DNA from: Chalara sp. BL73
Lineage: Eukaryota; Ascomycota; Leotiomycetes; Helotiales
Length of the DNA stretch: 64,000 nt
Assembly (NCBI GenBank): GCA_918026815.1
Contig: CAKJVC010000150.1
Span: 1,054,001-1,118,000 of the forward strand
Direction: 5' to 3'
The number at the start of each line of letters is the position of its first letter. Within the stretch, counting starts at the first letter, position 1. A model generated the notes under the pieces. That model worked only from the letters and a program-made list of their open reading frames with translations, made no database searches and had not been told where the DNA came from. The position numbers and the translations under genes are program-made. Below are positions 12,615 to 25,408 of the stretch, piece after piece.

Positions 12615-13843
12615 ATGGCGTTTTAGTCGTGGCATAATCATCTCCCCTCTCCACATTGCCTGCTCTGGAGGGAAAGAGATACGGATGCGGACCCCACTTC
12701 TTCTTCATGTATTGTATTTTTAGTATGAGCAGAAAGTCACAACTTAATTCGACTTCCTGACTTAACTTTTGCGTCTTGAGATCTCGCATCAGCCTGTATG
12801 CTGGAGGGGGTAAGTTTATATATCTAAAAGGGTTCTGTGGCTGCTACAACCTACCGTTGAAGGCAGTTGCCGACACTTGGTACTTTAGCCAAACGTTCCG
12901 ACGTATTCCACGGGAACGAATCTCATTCATAGTTTCGACGAGACAACAGCCCCCAGAGAGCGTTGGAGGTGGAACGCGCTCGAGAGACGGCAACCGTCTA
13001 CATACTGTGCAGTACACCATTTACGGGACGCCCAGATATTTACCTTTTCTTATTTCCTTTCCCTGGTTCCATTAGTTCAACCACGCTCACTAGAAGTTTG
13101 CGTACCGTAACCAGAGTAATAGAGTACAGGTAAACAAGATAAAAACACCCTCGCAATAATAATCTAGCACCCTCTCCTACAGAGAGGATGCGCTTCATCG
13201 ACGATCCTCATCAATTGCACAAGACCGCTCTACGAGCTGGTTGGCTAGGTTCCGAGCCTCCGAGCTTTGGATCAAGTTGGAACGCCACGTGTCGCAGTCA
13301 ACACTTGTCTTTTTGGGGGCCAATTCTCTGCCTTCGGCAGTGATCACCCACGCGCCGATCCCCGCGCCACAGGGGTCTTCTGTATTTGATAGAAAGCATC
13401 ATAGCTCGTATCGCGATGATGGACACTGGTTTGCTGACCGCGAGGCTTCCATCCAATCATTAACTGTATATGCCTGATGATCGATTGCTCGCGTTGATTG
13501 ATTTGCATAATCGCAGGACCTTGTTTTTGGAGCCACTTTTTCTTTGCCATTTCTCAGAGTAAACCTTGTAACGAACCCTTTTTTACTACGTCATCGACTT
13601 CTCGGAGTAAGTCGCGCGTTTTAATATACGGATTTATATGACCATACAGTGAATTACTTGGCCCAGGGACATTCAGAAGTTTTCTATATCTAAACTCAGC
13701 TCTGACAATTTGCAGGGGCAGAGATTGAGAAAGCCGGGGGAGAATTAGCGATCTGGGGCTACATAAATAACGCTCCTCTTCACGGTGAACACCGCTGGTG
13801 CTGAGATATCGATTTCAACGCTTGAGAAAGGGCCACCGCAATA
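12615..13843. other. Intergenic, nothing recognised
   Basis: Separates the ABC transporter from the membrane-protein gene. Short open frames at 12776-13075 and 13241-13477 have no recognisable domain. No repeat or RNA gene was seen. Confidence 0.5.
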
Positions 13844-15763
13844 ATGGCGCCAATAACCAACATCACGATCACTGTTCCAGAAGGTACTTCCAACCATGGT
13901 GATCCCGATATCCTCTGCGTGCCCTCGAAATGGACAGACATATTCCTCTTCTACGCAGTCAACTACCTGGCTCATGCCGTAACAGTGAAGGCATTTCCAG
14001 GTGAGAAGCTTGAGGAGACTGCATATGACATTGCGATGGCTTTTATTTACCCCTATTCTGGGCTTTTGCGGGGAATTGAGGCTATCACTAGAAGGGCTGC
14101 TTGGTGTCGAGGGAACGAGTTGCAAAGAGCGGCTAGGGCCGGAGCACTTTGCGTTGTCGTTCGCAACTCCATCTGGCAGCCACTTAATGGCCAGATTGTT
14201 TCCGGATGCGAGATTTGCAAGGCGCCGGATTATTTGAATAGGGGGGGTCCTGCTGTTCAGAGAGCTGATGGAGAGAACGGGGCCGAGGCTGGAGAGGTTG
14301 AATCGAATCCATAGTAAGTGTTGACACGTCTACGGAGCCCGGAACGGAATATGCCAACAACATTTAGCACGGCAGCTCTCTGGTCTGTCCTAGTGCCCGG
14401 AAACTTCTATGAAGGCCTTGGAAGATATCCGATCATTGAAAACGACAGGATCGTCCATGGATCCAGATATCTGCCTCCTGGCTATACACTCGCCTGTTTG
14501 CCCTCGAACACAAAGATCGAGACAAGTTCCAGAGGCGATCTGGCCAATGTCTCGATTTCGTCATCTTACAGTCTCGTTAAAGCTCTGGTGTCGATTGTTC
14601 AAGTCTTCTTCGCTTCAGCGACGATATACAAAACTCGTGGGGATCAAGTTAACCGATACGGATATGCCGCATTTGGTCTGACCGTTCTCCCATACATCAT
14701 CATGTCAATTGTCAATTTAGTTGGCAACTTGCTCACGCCGGATTTTCCTACAATGTATCTGGTCCGGTCTCCTGAAATGGCTGAGGCCGAGCATCCAGCA
14801 CGAGGGGGTTGGTTTGATGGAGTCATCGGCTTCGTGGATGGCGAGCCAAAAGAGGGAGCGATAAGTGTACAATTCGAGAAGGTTTCCGATGGATTCTTGA
14901 TTCGCGCAGCCGAAAGGCCGCCAATTGTCAAGGCGCCGGATGAGGATACAGTTGTCAATGAAGAAAGGGCCTTACCAACTCCTGATGCCGCTGCCCAAGT
15001 AGCAAAGAATTCCGGAGAACGGGTCAAGAAGGTAGAACATACCAGCATCGGCCATTTGGAATCAAGAGATGCCCACCAAAGCGTCGGAGCCCAACTACTA
15101 CTTTCTCTCCAACACACGATTTCTGCCTTCGGATTTCGAAAGCCCCTGAGGACATCAAGAGAGGACCAACGAGAGCGGATATTGGAAAAACCTTACTGGA
15201 TCAGCAAAGACCAAGAAAGTGTTACCAGAAATGTCTTTCTGAATCACATAGCGTGGGGAGAAATCCAGGGAAGTGAGCTACCACCAAAAGGAGCTATCGC
15301 CCAAGCGCCAGTTCGACCAGATCTCCATCTTAAAGTCCCCACAGCAAGTAACTTCCACTACGATGGTTCGCAGGCGTGGAACACAGGTCGAGTTATGTTA
15401 TGGACATGTTTTGCGTTCGTTATGTCCGGGGTCCCACTGGCTGTCATCGGGGGGCTCACACGGTTCAAAACCGGCAGCTCGACGACGCCACAAAGGGTGT
15501 GGATCATGGGATGGCTGGTAGTCGGGACGTTCGTGGGTTCTATATTGCCGTCCTACGTCGCGGGTTTTATAGAGCTCTTCACGGATGGCAGGGCCGAGCG
15601 AAAGGGGAAGGGGAAGAAGGGTTGGGAATATGGGAAGCGGGCATATTGGAAGTTGGTTTTCAGGATTGAGCTCTTGGTGGCTTATGCCGCCTTTGCTATT
15701 GGGGGCTTTGTGGTGGTGGGACAGATGCTGAAGGAGTATGGGACTTGTAACAGGCTTTCTTGA
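13844..15763 (+). CDS. Fungal multi-pass membrane protein of unknown function
   Basis: Two exons, 13844-14313 and 14368-15763, separated by a 54-bp GTAAGT...TTAG intron; the splice makes a Tyr codon and gives 621 residues. An early segment (WTDIFLFYAVNYLAHAVTV, about residues 28-46) is followed by hydrophobic helices near VKALVSIVQVFFASATIY, YAAFGLTVLPYIIMSIVNLV, VMLWTCFAFVMSGVPLAVI, VWIMGWLVVGTFVGSILPSY and LLVAYAAFAIGGFVVVGQML. A long hydrophilic loop (about residues 300-470) separates the second and third helices. The general pattern recalls uncharacterised ascomycete membrane proteins; I cannot assign a reaction. The start is the first ATG followed by a continuous frame. The gene is clearly real; the function is unknown. 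Confidence 0.8.
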
Positions 15764-17938
15764 TGGGGAGCTGGATTGGGAACTTCGACATGCATTTTGC
15801 CTCTGGCCTCCTACAAGCTCGTCTTCAAAGGAGGCATGTCACGTGAGAGCGTCAACAAAAGTACATTTTCACTACCGTGAGGAGAATTGAGTCAATAAAT
15901 GGGGGAAAGCTCACGCCTCAATGGCACGGTATATCCTTGCCTTCAGGATCCTCGATGTTGACATCCGTTATGTGGACTTAGCTGAATCGATACCGACGGC
16001 TATTCAGCTCTTCAGTGATCACTTGGTGATTTGGAATGTTGAGAGGGAAACAAAGAGCTAATGACTGAGAATCTTGTCATGTGCTCGTTCTTTCGAAATC
16101 TAGCATGAGTTCTGGCAGAATAAAGACGGTGTGCGACAGGCATGGGGCATGTAGTCCTGAAACTTTATAAACTACTCAAAAAATAGGCTTTGGAGTGAAA
16201 ACCCGGCCATTCGCTTTAGCAGCCTTCTGTACATTGGCCTCTCGACTCTTCGTACGTATCTCTTGCTTTGTTTGTACAGGACTTTCTTTCGAAGTATCGC
16301 TTGTAAAAGCCCCCGACATTGTAGTAGACTCGCCCGCTGATTAATTTCGTCGCGTGTCGAAAATGTTGAACAGGTTAGGTCTAAGGATCATACCTAGACT
16401 ATTGTAGGCACCAGTAGGTATCGGTGTGATGACATGTGAGTATCACACCTCTATAAATAAAGGGATTCTCTCCTGTAATTTAGATTCTACAACCTTCAGC
16501 AATTGACTCTTGTTTGCCCTATACTCTCTGAAGGCCACGTGACTACTACTTCTTCTATTTGAACAGAAAACAGTTTTCCGAACAACGGTCGAAAGCGTGG
16601 CAGAAGTTGTTTGCGCGACCAACTCAATCACCGTACGCTAAATATCCATGTTACTCCAAGCCTGTATATTTCTAGGAATATTTTCACCAAAAGATAGCTA
16701 ATGTAATGTCTAGTTAGTTCGAATCCACCCGACTGTATAACGTAGCAAGATCATTAGAAAGGGTTTTGTCAACAATCCGAGAAAGTAGGGATCGAGCTGC
16801 CGGTTCGATCTGCAAAGGTTAGATAAAGTTGAGAATTGTCACGGCCCTGGTTAGAGTGTCTTGGGGGCCCCTGACACCACGGGACCCTCGCTTACACTAG
16901 CCCCTGGCCAGTCTCCTGTATACAAGGCCCCGCTTTCCTTCCCTTCTTCTGTTTGTAGCTTGTTCTCTTAGTTATAACAATTGACAGTCGTCCATACCTT
17001 TGAGTCCCTCTACCTGAGATCTACGGATCGAGATCCCTGTTCGCCTCGAGTTGTTACAAGAATGAGGTTTTTGGCAGCTATCTACATTAGTAACTGGGTA
17101 ACCACTAGAAGTTAGGCCGTACCTGTAGTGGCAGCAGCTGCAAGTACTACTTGCGCCTCATCGGATAATAACGCGGCATCATGTCGACTTAAAGAGACTA
17201 CGGAAGGCGCATAGCGTTTCCTTGATCGGGTTACACCTGATTTTATTAAGTTTGGAGGCTGTAGCAATGATTGCAGATTGAAAAGAAAATGAATGGAGTA
17301 TTAAGGACCTTGTGATGTGAGGATGCAAGTTATCACGCAGCCACTTCTGCCACTAATGCTTGACAGGATTCGTGGAGCCAATATGAGCCTAGCACCACAT
17401 ATCAATATTGTTGCAAAAATATCAAACAACCCTTTTTTTTATAGAATTCTTTGGAATTGAAAAATATTATATTGTTCTTTTAATTATGTAACTTTATTAT
17501 TGTTATTATGTTTACATTATTATATAATGCCAAAAAAATGTAGAACTTCACTTGTAATATTACTGTATTTTCAAAGCCCTAGCCTACAAGGCTGTGATTA
17601 ATCACGTGGTGATGAAGTCCATTTCGCACTAGTATTCAGCTTGCGCTAGATTATTTTAGGATTAGGGATTATTCCTCTCGATGTGTGCACCAACTTTTTC
17701 CAAAACACAAAGCATGAAGAAACACTTCTAAGACCTCATACAGGTGTCTCTACCGTGGCATGCCATTATATCTTCTACAATCCTCATCTAAGATATTGGA
17801 TTGGCGGGCCATATGCCAAATCCTGGAGAGCCTCAGACGAGGCTGAGCGTCGATGTGACGGCTGGGAACAGTACGGCGCCTGTCAATCAGAGGTCATCTA
17901 TTCTAACGTCCGCTTGTCCTTTAAAGTACTGATCATGT
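15764..17938. other. Intergenic with solo LTR and AT-rich tract
   Basis: Holds the solo LTR at 16837-17058 and a very AT-rich tract at about 17400-17560. An open stretch at 17683-17949 lies just ahead of the NLR and could be untranslated leader or an unrecognised first exon; it has no motif I know. Confidence 0.5.
16832..17063 (+). mobile_element. Solo LTR with 5-bp target duplication
   Basis: A 222-bp unit (16837-17058) begins TGTCACGG and ends TTGTTACA, the TG...CA ends of an LTR retrotransposon. It is flanked on both sides by the same five bases, AGAAT (16832-16836 and 17059-17063), as expected of integrase insertion. It aligns with 46689-46904 through landmarks such as CTTCTTCTGTTTGTAGCTTG, TTATAACAATTGACAGTCG and CTGAGATCTACGGATCGAGA. 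There is no internal coding region, so this is what remains after recombination between two LTRs. The TATA-like box of the other copy is altered here (GTATACAAGG). Confidence 0.88.
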
Positions 17939-20900
17939 ATGCAATCTAGTCTACTTTCAATTGCTGATGATGGCCAAGACGTGTCCCTGCACCCTGGACA
18001 CATTCAACCTACCCGTATTGCTGGCAGTCTCTGGGCCGATGTGATCAGCAATAGTGACTGGCAGATCGCAGATGGAACTACACATGAAGGTCTCAGCATC
18101 CTAGTTGAACTGCTGAAAGATGTTGAGCAGGCAAAGAATGAGTGTATTAGCAAGAGGTGGAGGTACAAACGGAAGTCCGGCGAAATTATTATCTTCCGAG
18201 ATATATTTGATAAAATAGCCAAGTGGATCGATTTGTTCAAGCAGGTTGGAGACATTGCTGTCCAGTATGATCCAATACATGCAGGACTGCCCTGGGCTGG
18301 CGTTCGATTTCTCCTCCAGGTCAAGTGTCCTTAAGTACATGTCTGCTCTTGTCTAACGATTAGTAGATTGCTATCACCGACTTGTCTTCATTTGCATTCA
18401 TTGTTGAAGATGCTGAAATGATTGCAGAATTAATCACTCGTTTTACCATCCTTGAGCAGGTTTATCTTGAACGCCCTTCACCGACTATTGTCAGTCTGCA
18501 GCTAGAGCTCCGGAGGTTGTACAAGGCTATAGCCGCCTATCTTTCAGATGCAAAGAGGTACTTTCAACAAAACTCGTTCAGTAAGCCCATTCCTTAATAT
18601 CACTTTTATAAGCTAGCTTAGCATAGAAGAGCGCACCTTGAAGAGCGCAACGATTGGGATAGACAACCTTAGTACAACTTCTAGGATGATCAAGGAACAG
18701 GTCTCGAAAATTCGTTGGTATACTTCTATTTCTGACGCTGAAAGTATGTCGATTATACTCTACGCCACTATTTACACCTACTGTATTCCTAATGCGTTTC
18801 CCCAGTTAGTACCATGCGCCATTCGGAGTTGAATGGCCTCTTAGTCCGCCTTGATGAGCCAATGAGAAGAATTGACAAAACGGTCGAAAATATGAAAGAT
18901 AAACTAGAAAGTAAGTTTAAAGGCTTGATGTATGGCTTTCTTGTTGACCAGAACTAGGATCCGAACGCATGAGCATCCAAAATTGGATAAGCTCGCAGCC
19001 TTACAAGCTATACCATAGCCAAAGCAGAAAGGGTATTCTTTCGGGATCGGGTGCCTGGTTGCTGCAGGATGAAGTATTCCGAAAGTGGAGAAATGATAGC
19101 GTCTCGTCGATCTTGTGGCTGCATGGAATTCCGGGCTCAGGCAAGAGCAAACTCGTGTTGGAAACTGTCCCCTTTTGCCATAATTACTGCTAACATCGCT
19201 TACCAGATCAATCGTCGTTGACGAGATGCTAAAGGATTGTGCTCTAGACTACATCCCCAGCCCAGCCTACTTCTACTGTTCACAGAATCCGGCTGAACCT
19301 GGCCGTTCTGAGCCAGATGACATTATGGCCAGCATTGTTCGGCAATTGTCAAACCCCATCCCTAATGTGACCGTGTTTCCTCCTGTGTTGGATTTATACC
19401 GCGGGCGAGAGGAAGAAGGCTTCGCCTCTGGACCGATTAGCTTAGAGGAAAGTGTTACTGTCATCTTGCAGCTCTCCCGGTATTACCCACAAATGACAGT
19501 CATAATCGATGCCATTGACGAATGCCATTTTGGAAAGCGTGCCGTACTGCTGGATGCCTTAGAGGAAGTACTTCACAAATCGGTCAGCATGGTCAAAATA
19601 TTTGTCTCGAGCCGGGATGATCACGATATTGTTTGCCACCTGCGCAACTATCCTGATCTACGCATATCTTCTTCGAAGAACATGCGTGATATCGAAGCTT
19701 TTATCAAGGCTGAGGCAGAGTCTCTTGTTGAGAAGGGGAAGTTGTTGCGCTATTGTGGACTTAAAGAAGAGTTGAAGGTAGAAATCATCAGGACATTATG
19801 TGCAGGCGCCGCCGGAATGTAAGAGATTCAGCTCGTTCTTGTTACGTACATGATGCTAATCTAACTCTGATACTAGGTTTCGCTGGGCTAGCTTGCAACT
19901 CGAATATTTATGCACGTTAACTACAGCAGAAGCAATCAGGGAGAGACTTGGTCGACCACCTCCAAAGTTGACAGATCTATACGAAGATCTCTACAGTCGA
20001 ATAGAAAGATTCCAAGAAAGCGACCTTCGCGTAGCTTCCAGCGCATTCAAGTGGCTTTTATGTGCGAAACGACAGTTGAAGACACGGGAGTTTCTAGCTG
20101 CCATCGGAGCCAATTTATCTGGCCGCTTCATCGAAATCACGAAAGAATCAATTCTGAGCCTCTGCAGCAATTTTATCCTTTTAGACACAGAGCAAGATGT
20201 TTTCCGGTTTGCCCATTTTTCAGTCAGAGAATATCTAGAGATGAAGCCTGAGTACTCAAAAGAGCTATCGAATTCTTTAGCCGTAGAGAGCTGCCTTTGT
20301 CGGCTCATCCTGGCCGCTGGATGTGGAGGGCCATATACTCCTACTTCGCTAGGCTACAAATTAGACAAGTGGACTCAGATCGACAATGGCTCATTTATTC
20401 CACCCAAACAAGACTTCACATATTACGCTATGCTCTTCTGGGCAAAGCATGTCGAGGAGGCTGGCGAGCACAGATTTAGCGAGCCTTTCCGAGGATTACT
20501 ATCTTCGTTTATTCTAGGGAACCCAGATGGTTCTGCACCACCGCCTTTTGTCCTGTGGATGAGGCTCATAAAGAGAGTTCCACCGCCATCTCTAAGTCAC
20601 AAGCTGTTGGCATCTTGCTGCAGTGAAGACAGCCCACTGTTTGTCTGCTGCGCATATGGGCTTGCAGAATTCGTCGGTCCGATATTTCAACGGTTTTCCA
20701 GATCACCAGAAAGGTTGGTTAACAATTCTGGGAGATCCGCTCTTGAAGTTGCCATCCATTACAGAAACTTATTGGTTTTCAAGGAGTTGATGAGCGCAGG
20801 TACCATTGTTACGGAAGCGGCTGTTGAAGCTGCGGCAGGAAGTTCAAATATCGCCTTCATGAGTCTGCTCCTCGAACTACCCAACAAGCCTCATCATCTG

Positions 20901-22940
20901 CATCTTCCAGTAGAGGCAATCGAAATATCTGTTGGTAACACGTGGATCGGTGAAGCCTTGACCCCGCTCCTGCTCTCGGTTGTTGGGCATGTTGACATTA
21001 CAATCAGAATGCTCTGGGGAGCTTCAGAAAATGCAGCGAGCGGGAAAGAGAACATGGCATTACTTCTTAAGCAATCTGGAGTGAAAAGTGTTCCTGATGA
21101 TGTTATCATTGCGGCTGCCAGTAATCGCTCTTCGGGTTTACAAATGATGCACATTCTGTTGTCGTGTCCGGAAAAGGTCCACATTACTAGAGAGGTACTG
21201 ATGGCAGCTGCGAGAAATCCTCAATCTGGCCCAGACGTGATTGCTTTGCTGATATCTCGCTTGGGGAAAGGTATTTTGCCTAGCAACGTATCTTCAACAA
21301 ACCTCGACCTCTCTAGCGGTGTGGCGATCGCTATGTTTCTTTTAGAAGGGGAGCGCAGCGGCGGCGTCCAGTCGGCGTTGCAACAACCAGTATCTTCGCG
21401 AACGCCCGATATTGCTTCCGAATTTGCAAAAGCATGGGAAATCAAACTTTCTTCCGACTTCGAAGCCACCCGTGCTAAAGTCAAGTCCACAGCTAATTTA
21501 GAGTCGCCATCCGACTCATCACCATCTCTAGGGGAACAAACTCCTATGTATGATGGTGGAGTCTTACCATATAATCGTGCATCGCGAAGCTGGACGTTTC
21601 ATCCGGCAGTGAAGAGACTTTTTACTAAATACCCATCATCCGTAGTGGCTAGCACCAGGGCATCTATGCTTAAATACGATAAGACCAGCCCTAAACATGA
21701 TATTCAAGGAATTGATTGGGATCTCCTCGGGACAACGAAATCGGATGCAAGAGACTCTCGAAAAGTAACGTACTATAGCTACAGGAATATTGCCTTTTCT
21801 GAATACTCAACGATGGGCACCATTAATTCAACAAACCTTAGTGTGAGCATCAACAAAGCTGTATATTGAGCAGAGCTGATATTCAGTCAGAAAGGCTACA
21901 ACTATTTGCCGAATAGCGACAGCTTTTTCGAGTTCAATAGTACCTTCATGAACAATTCTCTCGATAGGCCTCATTTCCAGCTTAGCAACCTTCTGGCCTG
22001 TGCAACGAATGACGATGTTTACTACGTCGCCAACTCCAGCACTCATGATTCTGAAATCCCCATTTTCTCTGGATCTGTTTCCGGTATTTACCGATTAGAT
22101 GGAATACCCAACAGAGATACAATGGGCGTTAAGGGGGCCATTTCCGAAGACGTATTTCCTGGCAGGATCTCAGCGTTAGCAGCAGATAGCAATGTCATTG
22201 CAGCTGGCGGACTCGAGGGCAAGTTTGCAGTGATTAGTCGATCCGTCATCGATCCTCAGTTGATTTCACAAGGATCATTGACGAGTTCAAGCAACCCGCT
22301 TACGAACTATGTTATGATGCCTGATGCGCGACACGCTTCATTTGCATCGAACGACGGATTTGTGAGAGATGTAGAATACGAGACCGGCAAAACCGTAGTG
22401 CAGGGGAGCTACGACTTTGCTGTCAACTGCCATGATAGAAGCCCAGATGGCCGTCTTCAAGTCGTTGTTGGTGACGACCCTCAAGTCCTTGTTTCTGAAG
22501 TGCAAACTGGAAAAGTTCTTTTCCGTCTGGACGGCCATCGAGACTACGGTTTTGCCTGTGCGTGGTCCGACAACGGATGGCATGTTGCCACTGGCAATCA
22601 GGACTGCACAATAAAGATTTGGGATGCTCGTATGTGGACCTCCATGACAAATGCATCAGGCACGGCGAATCCTTTGGAAACGATCGATAGTGAAATGGGC
22701 TGTGTGCGAAAATTGATCTTTTCTCCAGCAGAAGGTGGAAAAAGAGTTTTGCTTGCAGCAGAGTCCGCAGACAATGTCTCGGTAATTGACGCTGATACAT
22801 TTCAGAGCCGGCAAGTCATCGACTTCTTCGGAAACATTGGCGGCGCCAGCTTTACGCCTGATGGCCAAAACCTTTATATCGCAATTTCTGACGAAGTGTA
22901 TGGGGGTGTGTTGAAGTATAGTAGGCGCAGTTTGGAGTGA
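17939..22940 (+). CDS. NACHT NLR fused to a DUF2415/WD40-type protein
   Basis: Eight exons (17939-18319, 18367-18580, 18627-18743, 18806-18910, 18958-19156, 19207-19818, 19877-21842, 21891-22940) join in phase to 1547 residues. Residues about 50-140 match the N-terminal domain usual before fungal NACHTs (VQYDPIHAGLPWAGVRFLLQ). The NTPase follows, with Walker A GIPGSGKSK near 329 and Walker B VIIDAIDECHF. A winged-helix-like region and ankyrin-type repeats (for example SGRSALEVAIHYRN and MAAARNPQSGPDVIALLISR) extend to about residue 1020. Then, from about 1150, comes the start of a WD40/DUF2415 protein (HDIQGIDWDLLG), PHFQLSNLLACATNDDVYYV, a WD repeat (GNQDCTIKIWDARMW) and its conserved end (IDFFGNIGGASFTPDGQNL). 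The final intron, 21843-21890, lies inside the WD part. The exact start is uncertain: an upstream exon is possible. NLR proteins act in cytoplasmic nonself recognition; the WD part is inferred to be a fused sensor, decoy or scaffold. Confidence 0.85.
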
Positions 22941-23806
22941 AAATGGCACGGGTTAATTCTTTTTTCTAGAAAGTACAGTAATACTCAAGAATTTTGTGTT
23001 TATTTGGCGGTGGCTCCCACTTCGAACGGGGGGGCCATTTAGAATGCAGCTAAGCTACAGTGCCGCGCTCCTTGGTAGTTATTTTTTGACTTCTGTAGCG
23101 ACGCTATTTCCGTTGGTTTTATGTAGATTTAACAGGGACTAGAGATAGTATCACCTGAGAATTTTGCCAAAAGACTCGTAAAAGTCTTTAAATGACTCTA
23201 ATATCATGGCACGACTACTATCGATATATCGCAAATCGGCGAGGCTCGCCAAAGGCTCTTGATTTTTTGAGTATAGGAAATGTTGAAGTATGTTGGATGA
23301 TGTAAAGGGTACATCACGGCTATACGGTAATTGTCTTTGGGGACGGTGGAAATCATAGAGGAACGATTGTTGCAGGTACTGGGCTCCCACCAGCAGCCGC
23401 GTCCAGGTCAGTCTCTTTCTTAGTAGGGCTCAACGCAGGCGCTTTGGTCATAATTACTGATAAAGACATCTCCAGTCACTGACCCATCACTAAGCGTGAC
23501 AACACGCGCTCCACCTTCAATTTGGATGCTGAAGTTGACTGCGATTAAATAGTACCAGCGCGTCTTACCTCTTCATTAACGTATATTATTTAACCTCAAT
23601 TTCCCATCGCTGATGTCACCACCAATACTCTCTCTTGTTCCGATAATGGACCGGCCTTAGCTTTGCGTTGCAAGTTGGACTTCTCTTTGCACCCACCTTT
23701 ATCTCTTGCCTCGAAAAATCTAAAGTGATTTGCGATATGGAATCAAATCACGGTGAGTATCGTCAATACGCCGAGCCTCTGCACAGTCTGGCTAGTACCA
23801 CATATG
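22941..23806. other. Intergenic, nothing recognised
   Basis: Lies between two convergent genes. A minus-strand open stretch at 23151-23390 (79 codons) has no recognisable domain. No repeat or RNA gene seen. Confidence 0.5.
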
Positions 23807-25408
23807 CTACGAAGCCGGTAGATTCGTGTTGTGCCAGCTTGGTATCCTCCACTCCATCTCGTACAAAGGGCTTAACGGTTTCACTTGTGGATGTTTGTCG
23901 ATATAGCTATTGCCTATAACTCTCCTTTCAAAAATCGGTCCCATTGGCGTAAACCAGGCAAGTCGGAAATGTATATCACGGATTCCGCGTAGGATGCACA
24001 TTGTATCCGCAATTTGGCTTGAAATATCGTAGTAAAAGCGGTTGTCTTCTTCTTGTTCGGCCCAAATACAATGGTCATACATTTCTTCCGAATCAATAAT
24101 GATGGAAAGATTAGGGATGTTGAAGTTGATTTTGATGAAATCAGCTAGACTTTGCCATTTTCGAAGATAATTATCTTGGTTCCATCGAAAGAATTGTTTT
24201 GGTTGGACTCGAAATAAAAGCTGTCGAACAAATTTCAACCCTTCTAAAGGTAAACGATTAAAAAAACAAAGGATTTCCGTAGGAATCTCGGCGAATTCGA
24301 AGGACGCTTTCGTATAAAATACCTCAAGCGCATCACAATACATTTGCTTGTTTACTAAAAACAAGGCAAATGGAAGCTCTCGACACTCACAAGATTTTGC
24401 ATAAGAACCATGCATTGTTGAGCAGCAACAATCTGCGAAGGTCTCAGAACATTTGGAACAACAAGTCGAACGCGAATTGTGCGATCTTTCGTATTTCTTT
24501 ATCAACTTGCTGTCTTCTATGCATAACTGACTGAATTGATCCAGGTAGCAACCTTCAGTTCCGAGATGTGTATAGTTTAATATCTGAAGGCGTAACTCTT
24601 GTGGGAGTTGGGAATAAGGAAACCCAGAATGTGATACATAGTCGTTCGTCAATTTTCGGCAAGACCTTTCAGCAAGGTTTCTAAGATTGGCATTCCTTTG
24701 ACGTCCAAATCGAATAGTACACTGTTTCAAGAGAGGCAAAGCCACAAGTGGTTCGATAACCTTCTCGCCAGAGTCTAAATTTGCAACATCGCATATAAAG
24801 GTAAGCCTCAGCCGTCCTGGAGAAATCGCAGACGACAGATGGTTGCAAGTCAGCTTCCACTGTTGTACCAGACTTTGACCTGTTTTGCTAGCTGAATCTA
24901 GAACGGGATCGGCATCTGTTGCAGGCGCGAAACACACTGCGCAACCCCCTTCTGCCTCGTCTGAAGGGTGTCCTTCGTGTCCCTTTGGACATGGCCAGCA
25001 ATTAAGCCGGATAAGCAACGAAGTCATAGCCCCTATGGCTTTGACACTCATAATCGACAAAGGGGCCAAATCAGCTTCTGTGTGTCCTCGAAAAACGAAT
25101 TTGTTTCTGCTGTAAAAAAGACCGAAAACCTCACGATATATATCTTTGGAGACCAGAAGTAATTCCATAAAGGGCCTCGAACAGTAACAGTCCCGAGTCC
25201 TTCTACCAAGAACAAGCGCTCCCCGTTCTCGCATCCGATAGAAACAATCATCGGAACTAGTCCCAATGGCATGTCGCGTTGGATTTGGTGGTAGAGAGGA
25301 AATTTGACCAGGCGTAAGATCTATTGGGCATGGCCTGACCAAATCCAAATACGAGTAAATCCTTAGTCTCGCCTTAAAAGGGAGATCTAGGAATGATAAG
25401 GATACCAT
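23807..25408 (-). CDS. F-box-like protein with two tandem copies of its domain
   Basis: Single exon of 533 residues. It begins FLDLPFKARLRIYSYLDL, the F-box-like (2EXR-type) start common in fungal proteins, followed by ELLLVSKDIYREVFGLFYSR, the usual 'established members return to the nest' helix and strand. The same plan recurs in the second half: YSQLPQELRLQILNYTHLG, then FALFLVNKQMYCDALEVFYT. The protein is thus an internal duplication. Between the second F-box-like helix and its VNKQ partner lies a Cys-rich stretch (CCSKCSETFADCCC) that could bind metal. F-box proteins link substrates to SCF ubiquitin ligases, but this divergent fungal type has no known substrates. The intergenic flanks contain no obvious partner. 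Family level only. Confidence 0.75.
   Translation of the reverse strand: MVSLSFLDLPFKARLRIYSYLDLVRPCPIDLTPGQISSLPPNPTRHAIGTSSDDCFYRMRERGALVLGRRTRDCYCSRPFMELLLVSKDIYREVFGLFYSRNKFVFRGHTEADLAPLSIMSVKAIGAMTSLLIRLNCWPCPKGHEGHPSDEAEGGCAVCFAPATDADPVLDSASKTGQSLVQQWKLTCNHLSSAISPGRLRLTFICDVANLDSGEKVIEPLVALPLLKQCTIRFGRQRNANLRNLAERSCRKLTNDYVSHSGFPYSQLPQELRLQILNYTHLGTEGCYLDQFSQLCIEDSKLIKKYERSHNSRSTCCSKCSETFADCCCSTMHGSYAKSCECRELPFALFLVNKQMYCDALEVFYTKASFEFAEIPTEILCFFNRLPLEGLKFVRQLLFRVQPKQFFRWNQDNYLRKWQSLADFIKINFNIPNLSIIIDSEEMYDHCIWAEQEEDNRFYYDISSQIADTMCILRGIRDIHFRLAWFTPMGPIFERRVIGNSYIDKHPQVKPLSPLYEMEWRIPSWHNTNLPAS

Noticed and set aside
16690..16735. B-box-like GTTCGAATCCACC
   Set aside because: No tRNA fold around it; chance match.
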